Part shown: piece after piece, positions 46,720-58,579 of the stretch
Layout: each line of letters starts with the position of its first letter
How positions within the stretch are numbered: position 1 is the stretch's first letter
NCBI GenBank assembly: GCA_947034895.1
Contig: OX344764.1
Span: forward strand, 58,881,348-58,945,347
From: Rhytidiadelphus loreus
Taxonomy: Eukaryota; Streptophyta; Bryopsida; Hypnales; Hylocomiaceae
DNA: 64,000 nucleotides
Direction of reading: 5' to 3'
Notes under the pieces: generated by a model
Databases searched by the model: none
Seen by the model: the letters and a program-made list of their open reading frames with translations, nothing else
What the model was told of the DNA's origin: nothing
Translations under genes and position numbers: made by a program

Positions 46720-48289
46720 CATCTGACAACGTCGAGGACGCTGGGCAAGGATCATCCCAATCTACTCTGCCGACTGGCAATGCTCCAGTCGGGGAGTATG
46801 CGAGTATCCAGGCGCCCATCTTCACGATCTCTTTATCCCTGACTCCTAATCCGAAGGACTTGACGTGAAGTGCTGCTCGCTGTCTCTTTTCCTTCAAGGT
46901 AACTGCCCGTAATTCCGACCCCTGCAGATTCGTATCTTAAGTGCAGAGACTAGACAGAGATAAACTCGAAATAAGGTAGACAAGCCTATTAAAGCCTATT
47001 ACCACCCTGATTTGGAATCTGGAAATCTTAGGGCAATTCCAAGGGAACATATTTTTCAGAGGTGTGTGCTTGTTTCAAAAATCAAATTCAAGTGGAATTA
47101 TATTTTTTTGATTAAAATAGTACTTTCCGTGAATTTTTGAAGTGGTCAATCGTGAAATTACAAAACCGTCCATAGATTGGAGTCATAAACACATCATAAA
47201 ACCCTATAACTGCCCTTTCTTGTATCTATTGGCACTTAAGTTCCCACCAATCGAGGATTGACATGTTACCCATTTGGGTATTAATTTATTGATTTTGTCA
47301 AAATCTAACTTGAAGAGATTTGTATATTTTTTAGGTAGATTTTGGAATAGGCAATGGACAAAATTAGGGCCAAAGTAGGTTATAGAATTAGGCAATAGAG
47401 AGAATTGGGTTGGCCTACTTTAGTTATTCTATAGTTGGCAAACATAAGTCTGTTCATGAGTCTCCTTCTATTGTATTTTTCTTTTCATTAGAGTCTAGGG
47501 TTTGTTTTGGACACCCCTATTTTAATTTATTCATCTAGTTTCCAATAACTGTATAAGAAGGTGATCTAAAATACTCTTTTCACTTCCAACAATTTTCAAC
47601 CAAAAAATTAGACAATTTAATGGTAGAAAAAATATTAAAAAATTCCTCATTAAAAAATATTTTGTTGTAGTTACCTTGTTGTTTTTCTTTGTCACTTTTA
47701 GTTAAATTTATTACCCTAATTTATTATATTCTTCTAAGCACATATGAGCATCTCCACTTGTAACCTTCAAAACTATAAAGGAATGTCTTTGTCCACATGG
47801 AATTAGAATATGAGAGTAAAGTATGGTCATTGGAAATGCTTTAGAATTAACACTAAAATGAACAAGAAAAGCTAGAGTTGGGCATTAGACGACCAAAACA
47901 CACTAGTAGAAAACATGCCTAAGCAAACTATAAGACTTACAAACAATCTAACATGCCACATTATTGTGGGTCTTAATCCTTTAACGTCTAATGGTCGGAG
48001 GCACATTTGAGCAACAATTGTGAAAATTGCGACTTTTTAAGGGAGGAAAATAAACATGAAAAAAGAAGGGGGTTTTCAAAACTCAACTATACAAATTTGT
48101 ATTAGACCATTTTCAAAATGTGTGGAAAAAAATTCAAAACCTTTCACCTCATAGATTGATAATGTTTGAAGTTAGATGAATTTTTTTTCTAACCTTGCTC
48201 AACATGACCGATAGACTTTAACAACTTCTAGTATGATATTTGTACACTACATATAGTTTGTTTGTTTACCTTTGCATTGTATATCGTGT
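46720..48289. other. 3' flank of receptor kinase and AT-rich spacer
   Basis: The first ~250 bp keep the GC level of the gene and probably include its 3' UTR. AATAAGG near 46970 is the nearest poly(A)-like signal. Beyond this I see no gene. A lone CACTAGTAGAAAACATG at about 47900 resembles a CACTA end without a partner. Confidence 0.45.
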
Positions 48290-48404
48290 AAAAAGTGACG
48301 TGGCAATTGTTGTGCCACGTCAGCGCAATTCGTGAATTGCAGTTTCGGCTCGTTTCCAGATTGGAAACTCACAGCCTTCCAAAGTAGGAAAAAAATATCT
48401 AATG
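48290..48404. mobile_element. Hairpin-rich MITE family, copy 3 (right half)
   Basis: Three consecutive perfect hairpins: TGACGTGGCA/TGCCACGTCA, GCAATTC/GAATTGC and GTTTCCA/TGGAAAC. They are followed by ACTCACAGCCTTCC and the terminal ATCTAATG. The same order occurs in the right half of 61241-61552. Confidence 0.7.
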
Positions 48405-49868
48405 TTTCAAATTGCTCAATTTAAGGTAACTCTACTTGTGACATGCAAAACTTGGGACCAACCTAATGCAGGCAAAAAAATCATGAGTAGTACATGTATC
48501 TTGTGAAATGTATTGCTCATGAATTTTTTGGTCTTTATTGGGTTGGTACCAAGTTTTGCCTATCATAGGCAGAGTTACTTTAAATTATAAAAATTGCCAA
48601 AGTAGCAGAATGACGCCATTTTAACGAAATTGCCCATACATTCACATCTTATGTCAAAATATCATGACTATTCAACAAAAACTGGTTCCAAGGATAACTA
48701 CCTGATATCTCTTGCGTACATCTAGTCACTTGATCCTTTAGAAGTTAAAAAATACTTCAATTCTTTTTTGTGGTTTTAAACATTTTTTGCTTATATATAT
48801 TTGTATAGATATATCTCTTACTTCAATTTTCTTCAAATTGGTTACAAAAAAGGGTTCTTTTTAACACTTCAAATCTTGTTTTGAAAAATAGTTAGATGAA
48901 TCATTGCCCTAAAGTTCTATGTTCATTGCCTTGAATATGGTCATTGGAGAGCTTGGGAGTAAATGTTTAGTCTATTTATATACATTTTGCTAATGACATC
49001 TCTAAACACTTCCATTGAAAAATTAATTGAAAAAAAGGTAGTTAATATGAAATTGACATGACTTTCCAAAATAACAACAAACCTTCAGGTGCCCATTATT
49101 TTTCTTAGATCATTATTTACAACTTTTGTTTGAATGTTATTATTAACACCTAAATTTTTTTGGTTTTTTTAAGTCTAAAACTGCTTAAAAGTACACAAAT
49201 CCAAAGCAAGGTTAAAATCTTCATCTTTATTTATCCATTAACAAATTCAAACATAGGATCCTTTAGCTAACGTGTTTGAATATACCCTTTTAAAATTTCA
49301 AAATAAGAAACCTTACTAATTGCAAGATCTTATTGTTTGAATTTAAAAAAGAAGTATTTTCAACTTTTCCAAATGGTTAGATTTCATCTTTCAAAATTTT
49401 TACACAAAAATGTGGAGATCCTACAACTTGTTACTCTCCATATTAATATGCTGGAGATATAAGTTGGGAATTTATATAAAAAATTTCAACAAAAAAAATT
49501 CCATATTCATGCTTGAAAAAAATAGTAAGTAGAAAGAGATAGAGTATGATTTAAAAAATTCAATTGTTAAGTACTTAGTTATGGAATTGAAAATTCCAAT
49601 CCTGATGGTTGTATTGTTATAATAAACAGCCTACATCCAATGTTTTTATCTTTTTCAAAAATATTGAAAATTGAGTTAAAATAAAGGACTTCAAAGTTTA
49701 TTTCAATTTTCAAAGTAGAGATTCTATAAGTGTTTGCAAATTAAAACTCCACATAGCTTATCTTATTAATCAAAATGAAATGATTCAAAGCTTTTGACGT
49801 ATATATAAATCTAAGAAAACAAGTTCAAATTTTTATTTCATAAAAAAGTAATTTTATTTTTAGCTCCC
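48405..49868. other. AT-rich non-coding DNA
   Basis: No supported gene or element. Poly-A/T runs dominate. Confidence 0.4.
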
Positions 49869-49871
49869 CAA

Positions 49872-50096
49872 CACTAAAAGAAACCCATGTTTTTTGTGAC
49901 AAGCCCTAATTTTTTTTGACGTTTTTTTTTATGTCTAAGTTGACATTTAGCTGGTTTTATGTTTTTTATGACATCCAAATGATCTAATGAACATCATTAA
50001 AAACATAAAAATAGCTAAATGTCAACTTAGACATCAAAAAAAATCTGTCAAAAAAAATCAGGGCTCGTCACAAAAAAACATGGGTTTCTTCTAGTG
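49872..50096. mobile_element. CACTA-type foldback MITE, 225 bp
   Basis: Starts CACTAAAAGAAACCCATG and ends CATGGGTTTCTTCTAGTG with the 3-bp duplication CAA on both sides. The arms pair over about 100 bp (for example AGCTAAATGTCAACTTAGAC and its complement). Same terminal motif as 25472-25685. Confidence 0.85.
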
Positions 50097-50220
50097 CAAG
50101 CTCCCCATTGATAATTAAAAATTACATATCATGCAATAATTTGTTAACCACGTAGTCATAAGTTATGGAATTTGTTGCACCTTTAAGCTACGCCTCAAGT
50201 ATATGTTGTGTGAAAATTTT

Positions 50221-50511
50221 CATTAGATGGGATTCAGCCCTTCGGGAGGGCCGTTTAATGTTGGTTCCCGTTGTTGGGAACCAACCTGTGCTATTTGGAA
50301 AAATAATAATTTAAAAATTATAAAAATATAAAAATATAAAAAGACATTGAAATATTAAAATAAATATTTAAAAACATTTTTAAAACATTTTTTAATATTT
50401 GCTAACATGGTTAACTCTCAACCACATCAACAATTTACGTGGTGATGTTCCTAGAGTTTGGGAACGTAGGAGAACTCACAGCCTTATACAACAGTAGAAA
50501 CTCATCTAATG
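50221..50511. mobile_element. Hairpin-rich MITE family, copy 4 (291 bp, both ends)
   Basis: The ends are CATTAGATGGGATTC and the complement CATTAGATGAGTTTC. Inside are GGTTCCC/GGGAACC (perfect stem), an AT core, and GTTCC...GGAAC followed by ACTCACAGCC. No clear target duplication was found. Confidence 0.75.
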
Positions 50512-51120
50512 TAAAAAAAATACAAATTTAATTTGTAGTGAGCTGTCCAAAATTGTTATGTTGCCAAAAAAAGGCAATTTGATCTTTAGGGGTTAATATA
50601 TTATTCTAAGTTGCATTTTATAATACACATCCACAATTTTGGAAATTTGCACTATTTATAACCCTTAAGGGATTAATCCAATAAGGATATTGTGGACTAA
50701 AAGTATTCAATGATTGACTTTCAAAAAAATTGTAGAAACTAAGAATGAACATATTCATCTAAGAATCTCATCATTTTTATTTGACTAGCTTGAGTTGGCT
50801 TTTCCTTGTAGGGTTAATTTTATAAGCATGTTTTAGATCTAAAAGGTCCAATGGATGATTCCACTATTACCGTAGATGAAGGGCAAGGTCGGCACTTTAA
50901 TGCCAAATATTTAATTATAGTTCCCAAAGTAGGGTTAACACATTAAAATTAAAATTTCAGAAATTTGATGAATTCCAAAATTCACTCACTAGGATGTGAG
51001 TGAAGTTGAGGAAGACAAGATCTTTACACAAATTGGATGGTAGGAGTTAAAGCAATTGATGTGAAATATATTAATGGTTAGGATTAGTAGGAGCTCAATC
51101 TTTAAATTATCTCATATCCT
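50512..51120. other. AT-rich non-coding DNA
   Basis: A CTTTAGGGGTTAA near 50584 looks like a TTAA-family right end without an identified partner. No gene. Confidence 0.4.
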
Positions 51121-51124
51121 TTAA

Positions 51125-51688
51125 CCTCTAAAGTCCCATTGTCCCTATGGGGAACAAAATGGATTTCGGGTAGGCTTTCATGATCTCAATTTTTACTAAA
51201 TTTTTTGAAACTTTCTCATAAGCTGGATAAACTTATGAGCTTTCCAAGAATATAATTTTTTTTCCAATCGGTGCCGAAAAGCAAAAGTTATGCCACAATA
51301 ACCTCAAAATGGGGGAGACCGGGTAGCAAAAAATATCTACAAAAAATTCAAATATTTTTTCCTTGTAGATTATTTTTTCTTCTAAATGTGAGGCTTTGAT
51401 TCATTCTATTTGGATTAGTGATGTGAAAGTTATGGAGCTTCTTGTTTTGCGGGCAATCATAGCAATTTCTTGAAAGAAATTTTTTTCTTCCATTTTGAAT
51501 GCTAATATTTTTCAACCTATATGGTCAAACATCACAAAAAATTTATCATGTGATCTAAGACAAGTGTAGAATAAGATCCTATGGTTAGATTCTAAAAAAT
51601 ATTTAAAAAATTTATTTCACAGGCGAACATAGCAAAAGTGGTAGTTTTGAGTGGTTTTGGCAGAAAAATGGCCTTGGGACTTTAGGGG
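51125..51688. mobile_element. TTAA-flanked element, 564 bp
   Basis: Flanked by TTAA (51121-51124 and 51689-51692). Left end CCTCTAAAGTCCCA; right end TTGGGACTTTAGGGG, its near-perfect complement. Non-coding. Confidence 0.75.
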
Positions 51689-51692
51689 TTAA

Positions 51693-53347
51693 GAATTCAC
51701 AAGGAACAATGGATTTCATTATAAAAATGACCTCTCTACCTACCAACCTTGCTATGTGTCAATGTAGAATTACCTTTACTTTGTCATCAAAAATTCACTT
51801 GATGGTACATGGTCTTTGAACATTTTGACTTATATTGGAAATTTTCTTTTTTAACCACAACTTGCTCATTTAATTTTTGCCGAATTCGACAATTTTTTCC
51901 TTTTAATTAATTAATTTTTCAGCACTCTTAAAAATAAATATTTTTTGCCACCGCTACCCTTCACATACATTAACTATAGAAACAAAGAATGCACCAATTG
52001 GTCCAATAATCAGAGTATTTTTGTGACTAGCTTGGTCATAGGGGGCCTTGTCTTTTTAAGATTAATCTTATAAAGACCCCAATGGTTTAGATTGGGGTCT
52101 AATGGATGGTCAAACAATCTTTTATCATATCAAAAAATGGATGCTTTTCATCCAATATTTTTTGTGCAAATTTATTGGTGCAATATCCACATCATTGTGT
52201 TCAATTCAAGTCATACTACTTGTTTGTTGATTTTATACAATGTAGTTTGTCAAAAACCCGGTATACCTATACAATGAATTTCATACTTTGAGCTATTTTT
52301 CCGTCAAATTTGATTTTCACATTCAATATGATTTCTTTAGCTTTTGAGAGAAACTAAAAAAATGAAGCTTTTGATGTGGTGTTTCTACTCCACTTCAAAA
52401 TTTAGAGAAAATTTACAACAAAAATAGCATTTTATTGAAGTTTGAAGTTGAAGATCTATGACCACGCTTTAAAAGATAGATTGGCATGGAATCATTATTT
52501 ATAGTATAATTTTCTATAATATAATATAAGTATATTATAAAATTTTCAGATTTTTTGAGCATGTTTGTATTTGATATGAATTTTGTTCACTTTATTTTTT
52601 TAAATTCATGATAATTTGAAATTTTTTCAAAAGAATCTGAAAATTTTACGACATATACTAGACATGTAATTTCATCTTTGAAAAATAAAATAAAAACATT
52701 TCACTAATAAATAGCAACAAAATGGAGGATAGAGAGTGGAGGTTTTTGAGGTTTGACTACACGATTGTGGGCTCCATCTTTCTAGAGTTTAGCCATCCAA
52801 CAAGTCTCAAGCTCAAAATATTAGCGTCATTCACATTTTTTTGTACTCAATATCCAAATGCAACATTAGAATCTAAGGAAGTGGAAAATTGGACTTCCAA
52901 CATTGTTTTTCCACTTAGCGAAGTGCATTTATTGTACGACAAAAAAGGTTCAAGTTTTGGGTATTTGGATACATTGTATACCATTTCTAAAAATAATTGT
53001 AGTCTTTTTTCTACAAGTTTGTAGGTATAGTAAAAAGGAGTCATTGTTGAATTCTATTTTGATTGCTTTGAAAATATGCTAGATTGCTTAGGAAGTTTGT
53101 GTGAATCTTTATAAATTTGATTGGTGCTTGACTGCTTGTGGACATATACAACAAGGGACAAAATTGAGGTCAAATGATCAATACTATAGTACCTCTTCAG
53201 TTTTGGTAAAAATTAATTATTTTTTTAAGGATATTCGATTTCAAGAAATCATAATGATAATCGCCGAAAATACTAAAATCAACAGCGTTGATTGCCAAAA
53301 TCAATGAAAATATGTCAATTTTAGGTGTTTGCCGAATTTAACAAGAA
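51693..53347. other. AT-rich non-coding DNA
   Basis: A 100-codon frame at 52722-53024 is the longest here. It is AT-rich and I recognise no domain, so I do not call it a gene. Confidence 0.4.
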
Positions 53348-53351
53348 TTAA

Positions 53352-53918
53352 CCCCTAAACGTCTAGATCCTTCTCCAAAATTGAAGATTTGGAAAAAATC
53401 ATCATAAAGTGCTATTAGGAAGAATATTTTGGAATTCATATACAAATACAAGTTGTAGATTTTGAGTTTTAGATTCCCTCTATATGGTTAGATTCTTCAA
53501 TGCTGCCACCAATATATTTTTATAAATTTTAGAATTCCTTCTAAATTCGATTACAAGCAAAATATTATCATTTTTTGAGTAAAATTTCTAGGAATGCATT
53601 TAAAATGAGATTATCTTGACATGGTGATTTTTTGAAATTTTTGTGTTTTTAAAATCTATGACCTCATTTTTGCAAATTCTGTTTTGAATTAGAGTCAATG
53701 CAATTTTGGCTTGGTCAACCACTTGACATTCTTCCACATTTGTAATTTTAGAAAAATATGTACTTTAACAACACCAAATCCAACCATTAGATAGGACAAC
53801 AACTTGACAAAGTATCTCTACAAATTTGGATGACTTTCATCCAAATTTGAGAATGAGAAAGAAACAAGAGTTTCAATCTGTTCATTGTCCAAAAATTGGA
53901 CGTCAGAGCACTTACGGG
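53352..53918. mobile_element. TTAA-flanked element, 567 bp
   Basis: Flanked by TTAA (53348-53351 and 53919-53922). Left end CCCCTAAACGTC; right end GACGTCAGAGCACTTACGGG. Its right end shares the block GTCCAAAAATTGGACGTCAG with 56451-56671. Confidence 0.75.
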
Positions 53919-53989
53919 TTAAATGACCAAATTGTTGTAAAAAATGAAACTGTCCAATTTTAGTTAGAAGTTAAATATAAAGTGCAAAG

Positions 53990-54640
53990 ACCATCAAGAA
54001 ATTATCTAATGGAATTAGGGAAGAATTTCATCATTGAAATTTAATGAGAATGAAGGATGGAGAGGTTGTTTTTATAATGAAATCTAGTTGTCTATCATGA
54101 CTCCTCAAAGTATATAAGATAATTTGAAGATGAAAGCTTGACCGCTCATTTAAAATAAGTAGTAATTGTGTTCAAAGTGGAATTTTAGATCTTATTTTGA
54201 CACTATAAAATTAAAAAATTAAAAAAACTTTGGAATAAAAAAAGTTGAGAAATAAATCTAACTTTCATTTTCAAAAATTTGTTTGTGATTATGAGACTCT
54301 GAGAAAAAGTTATGGACAAAATTCAAAGAGGATGTTTGAAAATGTCAAATAAAATGTCCCTTCCAACTCCTCTTTGAGTTTTGTCCATAAGTTTTGATTG
54401 GAGGCTCTAAATCTCAAAAGGATTTTTGGTATGAAAGCTAGCTTGATTTTCCACATTAACATAATTCAAAGTGTTATGGAAAAGTTATTATACTTTAAAT
54501 AGATTTCTTGCTTTTGACTTAACTATAAACGGTTGAGCTCCTATCAATCTTAACCATTTACGTATTCCACATGGGTTGTTTTACCTCCTACCATCCAATT
54601 TGTATAAAGAGCTTCTCTTTCTCAATTTTATGCACACCAT
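53990..54640. repeat. Dispersed repeat family with TATA-like block, copy 2
   Basis: Colinear with 58580-59225 over about 650 bp (AGAGAGGTTGTTTTTATAATG, GATAATTTGAAGATGAAAGC, AACTTTTGATTGGAGGCTC). Ends with TATTCCACATGGGTTG, ACCTCCTACCATCC and TTTGTATAAAGAGC. Non-coding. Confidence 0.65.
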
Positions 54641-55095
54641 AGCAAGTTGGAGTTGGATGCCAAATAATTTGAATATATTTATTATAGAATTGCCAAATGT
54701 TTTATAAATTTAATATCTTGAATGATGAAAATTGCAATAATTATTTTCTTATTGCCAAGGTTAAAAAGTTAAATTTTATTAAATATTCAGCAGAGGGTGC
54801 TGAAATTGAAGAGGTACTACAATAAGCATCCCATAAAAATTATTTGGAAGTTGTTTTTGTTATTGATTTAGCAAACTATTTCAAAGACCAATTGATTTTA
54901 CAACCAAAGGGATTAACTCCCTTATTGCACTCATTTTCCCCCTTAGAGAAAACACTAGAATTTTTTATTTTCCACCTATGATAAAATTTGAAAATTTTGA
55001 ATTCATATTTGCAATCAAATGCCCCAAATTAAGTAGGAAATGTGATAAAATACAAAATTAATTTGGCACAAAATAGGAGGCTAATTTTTACATTT
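54641..55095. other. AT-rich non-coding DNA
   Basis: No supported feature. Confidence 0.4.
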
Positions 55096-55103
55096 ACCCT
55101 TAG

Positions 55104-55686
55104 CTAGGGGAGGACACTCTCACTACATTTGGGGTACCCACGTGCGGCGGTGGAAAAAGTAAAACATGTAATTCACCTTGAATAAACTATAATTTCATTC
55201 TAAAATTTTGAGATTTGTTTAACAATGACTAAAGGTTTCTATTGACAAAAAATTCAATTCCAAATAACATAAGATATATTGTCTAGAAAGGGTTGAAAAA
55301 TGAACTAAAATGGCATGTTCTCCAACTAAAATATTTATAGAGCTCACATGAAGATGACTATTGCATCAATATTCAACCAAAATAAACTTTCAATAGAAAG
55401 CTATTCTATATAAAAAAAAATTCATTTTTTTCATTTTTTTTCTTATATAATATAGAGGTGTGAAAGTTATTTTCAGCTTTACAGTGTATCTTTTTTCTTC
55501 AAAAATTTATAACTAATTACTATTAGCACAAAAAAATACCAATAATTCAAAACATAAACTTCTAAAGTAGTAAAATCTATCCATAATTTTTTTTTTGAAA
55601 AAGAAATTAAATTTTAAGGTGTATTACTTGTTTTACTTTTTCCGCCGCACGTAGGTTGCTAAAACATAGGGAGTGTCCTCCCCGGG
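55104..55686. mobile_element. 583-bp MITE, intact copy
   Basis: Left end CTAGGGGAGGACACTC; right end is the complement of CCCGGGGAGGACACTC. Inner TIR includes ACGTGCGGCGG...AAAAAGTAAAAC. Flanked by ACCCTTAG on both sides (55096-55103 and 55687-55694). In reverse complement it aligns with 1984-2272 followed by 9557-9859, crossing the hAT insertion point without a gap. Confidence 0.85.
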
Positions 55687-55694
55687 ACCCTTAG

Positions 55695-56446
55695 TAGGGA
55701 CAAAGGGAGCAATCTCCCTAACCCTGATTTTACTATGATCATAGCCCTAACCCTGTGTGTATTTGTTACCGTTTTTGTCTCACCGATGCTATTTTAGAAA
55801 GCTTTGGTCTTAAAATATAGAATATCAATTGTAAAAATGGAAGTATTTTGTGTAAAGAATTACTACCTCTTTGGGGGTCATTATCATTATGACAACTTGT
55901 CATCTTTTCAAGAAAATCATACATGAATTTCAAAGATATACCATGTGTCATTTTTTGATTGGTTGAAATTTTTTTATACAAATTCTGAAAGGGGTACACG
56001 TGTATATTTTTTTGTTTTAAGAAAATTAATTTTATTTTCTACAAATCATGGTTAACCTTAGTACAGTTTGATGAATTTTCAAGTGCACCAATAAAGCACT
56101 TCAATATAGTTGAGCCTGTTGAATCTACATTCATGAAAAAGAAACCTAGAAATTTATCAAACTAGCAACATCTTCACAATTATAAACAGAAAACACATCA
56201 TAGAAGCTTCCAACCAATCCAGTAAACAATATACTAAGAAACATCATTTCCACACTATCTCTTCAATTTTTAAATCCCATACAAATAGCCTTGATTCCAA
56301 AATAGACTCTATCCCCAAATTGAAAAAAATCACAATACTGAAGAAATCTCGAATTCCGGATCATGCACCCCATGACAAACACCAAGTTCAGCAAGACACC
56401 AAATTGAGCAAATCGAATGAACCTGAAGCAAATGTTTGAATCATGC
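55695..56446. other. AT-rich non-coding DNA
   Basis: No gene. An isolated ATGACAACTTGTCAT near 55889-55903 resembles the palindrome of the 30.5-32.5 kb array but with C at the centre. Confidence 0.4.
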
Positions 56447-56450
56447 TTAA

Positions 56451-56671
56451 CCCCTTAACGCCTCAATCCTTTTTCAGATTTTGGCACATTTTTGCTTATT
56501 TCTTTGTACAGAAATATCATTTACCATAATTTCATGAAATTGATCATTAAGGAAGGTTGTCTTTTCAAGATTCAAATGTTACATTGGATGAATGAAAAGT
56601 TAGTTGAATTAAATAGCGCCTCAAAGCCCTCTGTTCATCGTCCAAAATATGGACGTCAGAGCGCTCAAGGG
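56451..56671. mobile_element. TTAA-flanked MITE, 221 bp
   Basis: Flanked by TTAA at 56447-56450 and 56672-56675. Colinear with 19583-19802. The small frame 56492-56728 crosses its right end and is an artefact. Confidence 0.8.
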
Positions 56672-56675
56672 TTAA

Positions 56676-57312
56676 CCTCTAAATGCCCAAGGCATGTTTT
56701 CAGCTTCCTGAAAACTGCTCTAAATTGAACAAAATGCCAACATTTTGATAAGATGTTTCAATTTTTCTGAAATTGTAACCATACAAATACAAACTAGACT
56801 TGTTAGAGATTGCATAGGAAAAGAAAGCACAACAATATCACTTATGAAGTGAAAGATTATAACGTTTGATTATGAGGGTGCTAAAATTGCAAAAAGGAAT
56901 TGAAGTCTTTTTTGCAAGTCACATCTAAAAAGTTGATGACCAAAAAAATTTGAGGTTAACGGGCCTAACTTGAAGAACCCAAATCAATTTACGACTTCTC
57001 AAAATTCACTCTACAACTTTTTTAAATGAATTTAGAATGTGATTTTTTCTCCAAGATCTAGTGTATTTGAGGCTCATTTCCAAGAGCTCTTAACACTATG
57101 GAAAGTCAAGATTGCATAGGGTACCCGTGCACAAAATCTCTTATAGAAAAATCATTGTCATTTATTTTCAAGATCGGACTTTTGGAGGCAAAACTAGACT
57201 TCAAGAAGAACATTTAAAAAATATAAACTACTAAAAATAGAAAATTGGCTAGGATTTATTTAACTTCAAAGTTTTGCAAACACCATATTTTGGTGCCTTG
57301 GGCATTTAGGGG
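56676..57312. mobile_element. TTAA-flanked element, 637 bp
   Basis: The left end CCTCTAAATGCCCAAGGCA and the complement of the right end CCCCTAAATGCCCAAGGCA match at 18 of 19 bases. TTAA lies at 56672-56675 and 57313-57316. The left TTAA is shared with the preceding element. Confidence 0.85.
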
Positions 57313-57464
57313 TTAAAGACCTTTGTTCAAGCAAACTATCATCCTGAAACCACCATTCCCCTAGGAAACAAATTTTGTACTCTCCAAGCTACTCAACAAA
57401 GTACTGTGCAAACTAACATGGCTATGCAATATGAAAACAAACTACAAAATTCAAAAAACAACTA

Positions 57465-57766
57465 AGGTAGGATGCTCTAAAAGCGACCCTTTAAGAGCTG
57501 ATTGCATTTTGGAGGAAGCTAACATTCATGAAACAAATTTCAGTAAATTTTCATAAGAAGAAAAATGGAATTGGCATCCAACCCAAGTCGTTTCATATTT
57601 TTTGGATCTCTGTGGAATTAGTTATGAATTTTTGAAGTTTGAAATGCAGTGGTTCTAAAAGCGACCCCCTCGTGAAATGTACGTCTTTGGTACATCGAAG
57701 AAAGCAGAATGTACCTCTGCAGCCAGATCGCTTTTAGAGACGGGTCTGTTTTAGAGCCACCTACCT
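57465..57766 (+). mobile_element. 302-bp TA-flanked MITE, first copy
   Basis: Starts AGGTAGGATGCTCTAAAAGC and ends with the complement of AGGTAGGTGGCTCTAAAAC. TA at 57463-57464 and 57767-57768. It contains several TCTAAAAGCGAC motifs in both directions. TA duplication fits Tc1/mariner-type MITEs. The frame 57618-57806 is not a gene. Confidence 0.8.
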
Positions 57767-57807
57767 TAAACCTCTTGAGTGTAAGGCCATTGCTAACTTT
57801 CCCCATA

Positions 57808-58109
57808 AGGTAGGTGACTCTAAAACAGACCCGTCTCTAAAAGCGATCTGGCTGCAGAGGTACATTCTGCTTTCTTCGATGTACCAAAGACGTACATTTC
57901 ACGAGGGGGTCGCTTTTAGAACCACTGCATTTCAAACTTCAAAAATTCATAACTAATTCCACAGAGATCCAAAAAATATGAAACGACTTGGGTTGGATGC
58001 CAATTCCATTTTTCTTCTTATGAAAATTTACTGAAATTTGTTTCATGAATGTTAGCTTCCTCCAAAATGCAATCAGCTCTTAAAGGGTCGCTTTTACAGT
58101 GTCCTACCT
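57808..58109 (-). mobile_element. 302-bp TA-flanked MITE, second copy, inverted
   Basis: An inverted copy of 57465-57766 with the same length and only a handful of differences, clustered in the terminal 25 bp. TA at 57806-57807 and 58110-58111. A 41-bp spacer separates the two copies, so the pair folds into a ~300-bp stem. Confidence 0.85.
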
Positions 58110-58111
58110 TA

Positions 58112-58579
58112 CCTCATAGACATCCTCTCCATCTTCTTTTTGCATCGCATGGCCATAAATTTACCAAAAAGCAATAGCCACATTCTTGAAATTTCAGACT
58201 CCAACACTCCCAAACTCCATACAAGGAACACTAAGGCTTCAAAGGGTGCCTTCCCACCTGGCGTTTGCAAACTCCCTGGGTTTAAAGATAAAACCTGCGC
58301 ACAAGAAGGAAATAGTCTTTTTTATTGGACTTCAGGTCCGGAACTGCTGTAATTGTTTTTTAACCATGGAAAATTCTGACATGGCTCAGAAGTTACTTTC
58401 TTCAGCAGTCCCAAGGGAACTCAAGTCCCTTGCACATGCAATTACCGTAGCTAGAGGTGACATTTGACAGAAAATAATCAAAGTTTCAAACTTTGAATGA
58501 TTTTGAAAATAAAAAAGGCACCTTGTCAAATCCAAGGGCAAGTAATTGTTATAAAAAATCCAAATATTGGAAAAAAACT
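58112..58579. other. Moderate-GC stretch, possible gene fragment
   Basis: Overlapping frames at 58140-58467 have more balanced composition than the neighbourhood, but neither matches a family I know and the frames compete with each other. I do not call a gene. Confidence 0.3.

Noticed and set aside
52722..53024. 100-codon plus-strand frame
   Set aside because: AT-rich, no recognisable motif, no splice context or neighbours; length is unremarkable for this composition.
58140..58467. Overlapping frames with balanced composition
   Set aside because: Two frames compete, neither has known motifs, and the segment starts just beside a MITE; possible gene debris only.
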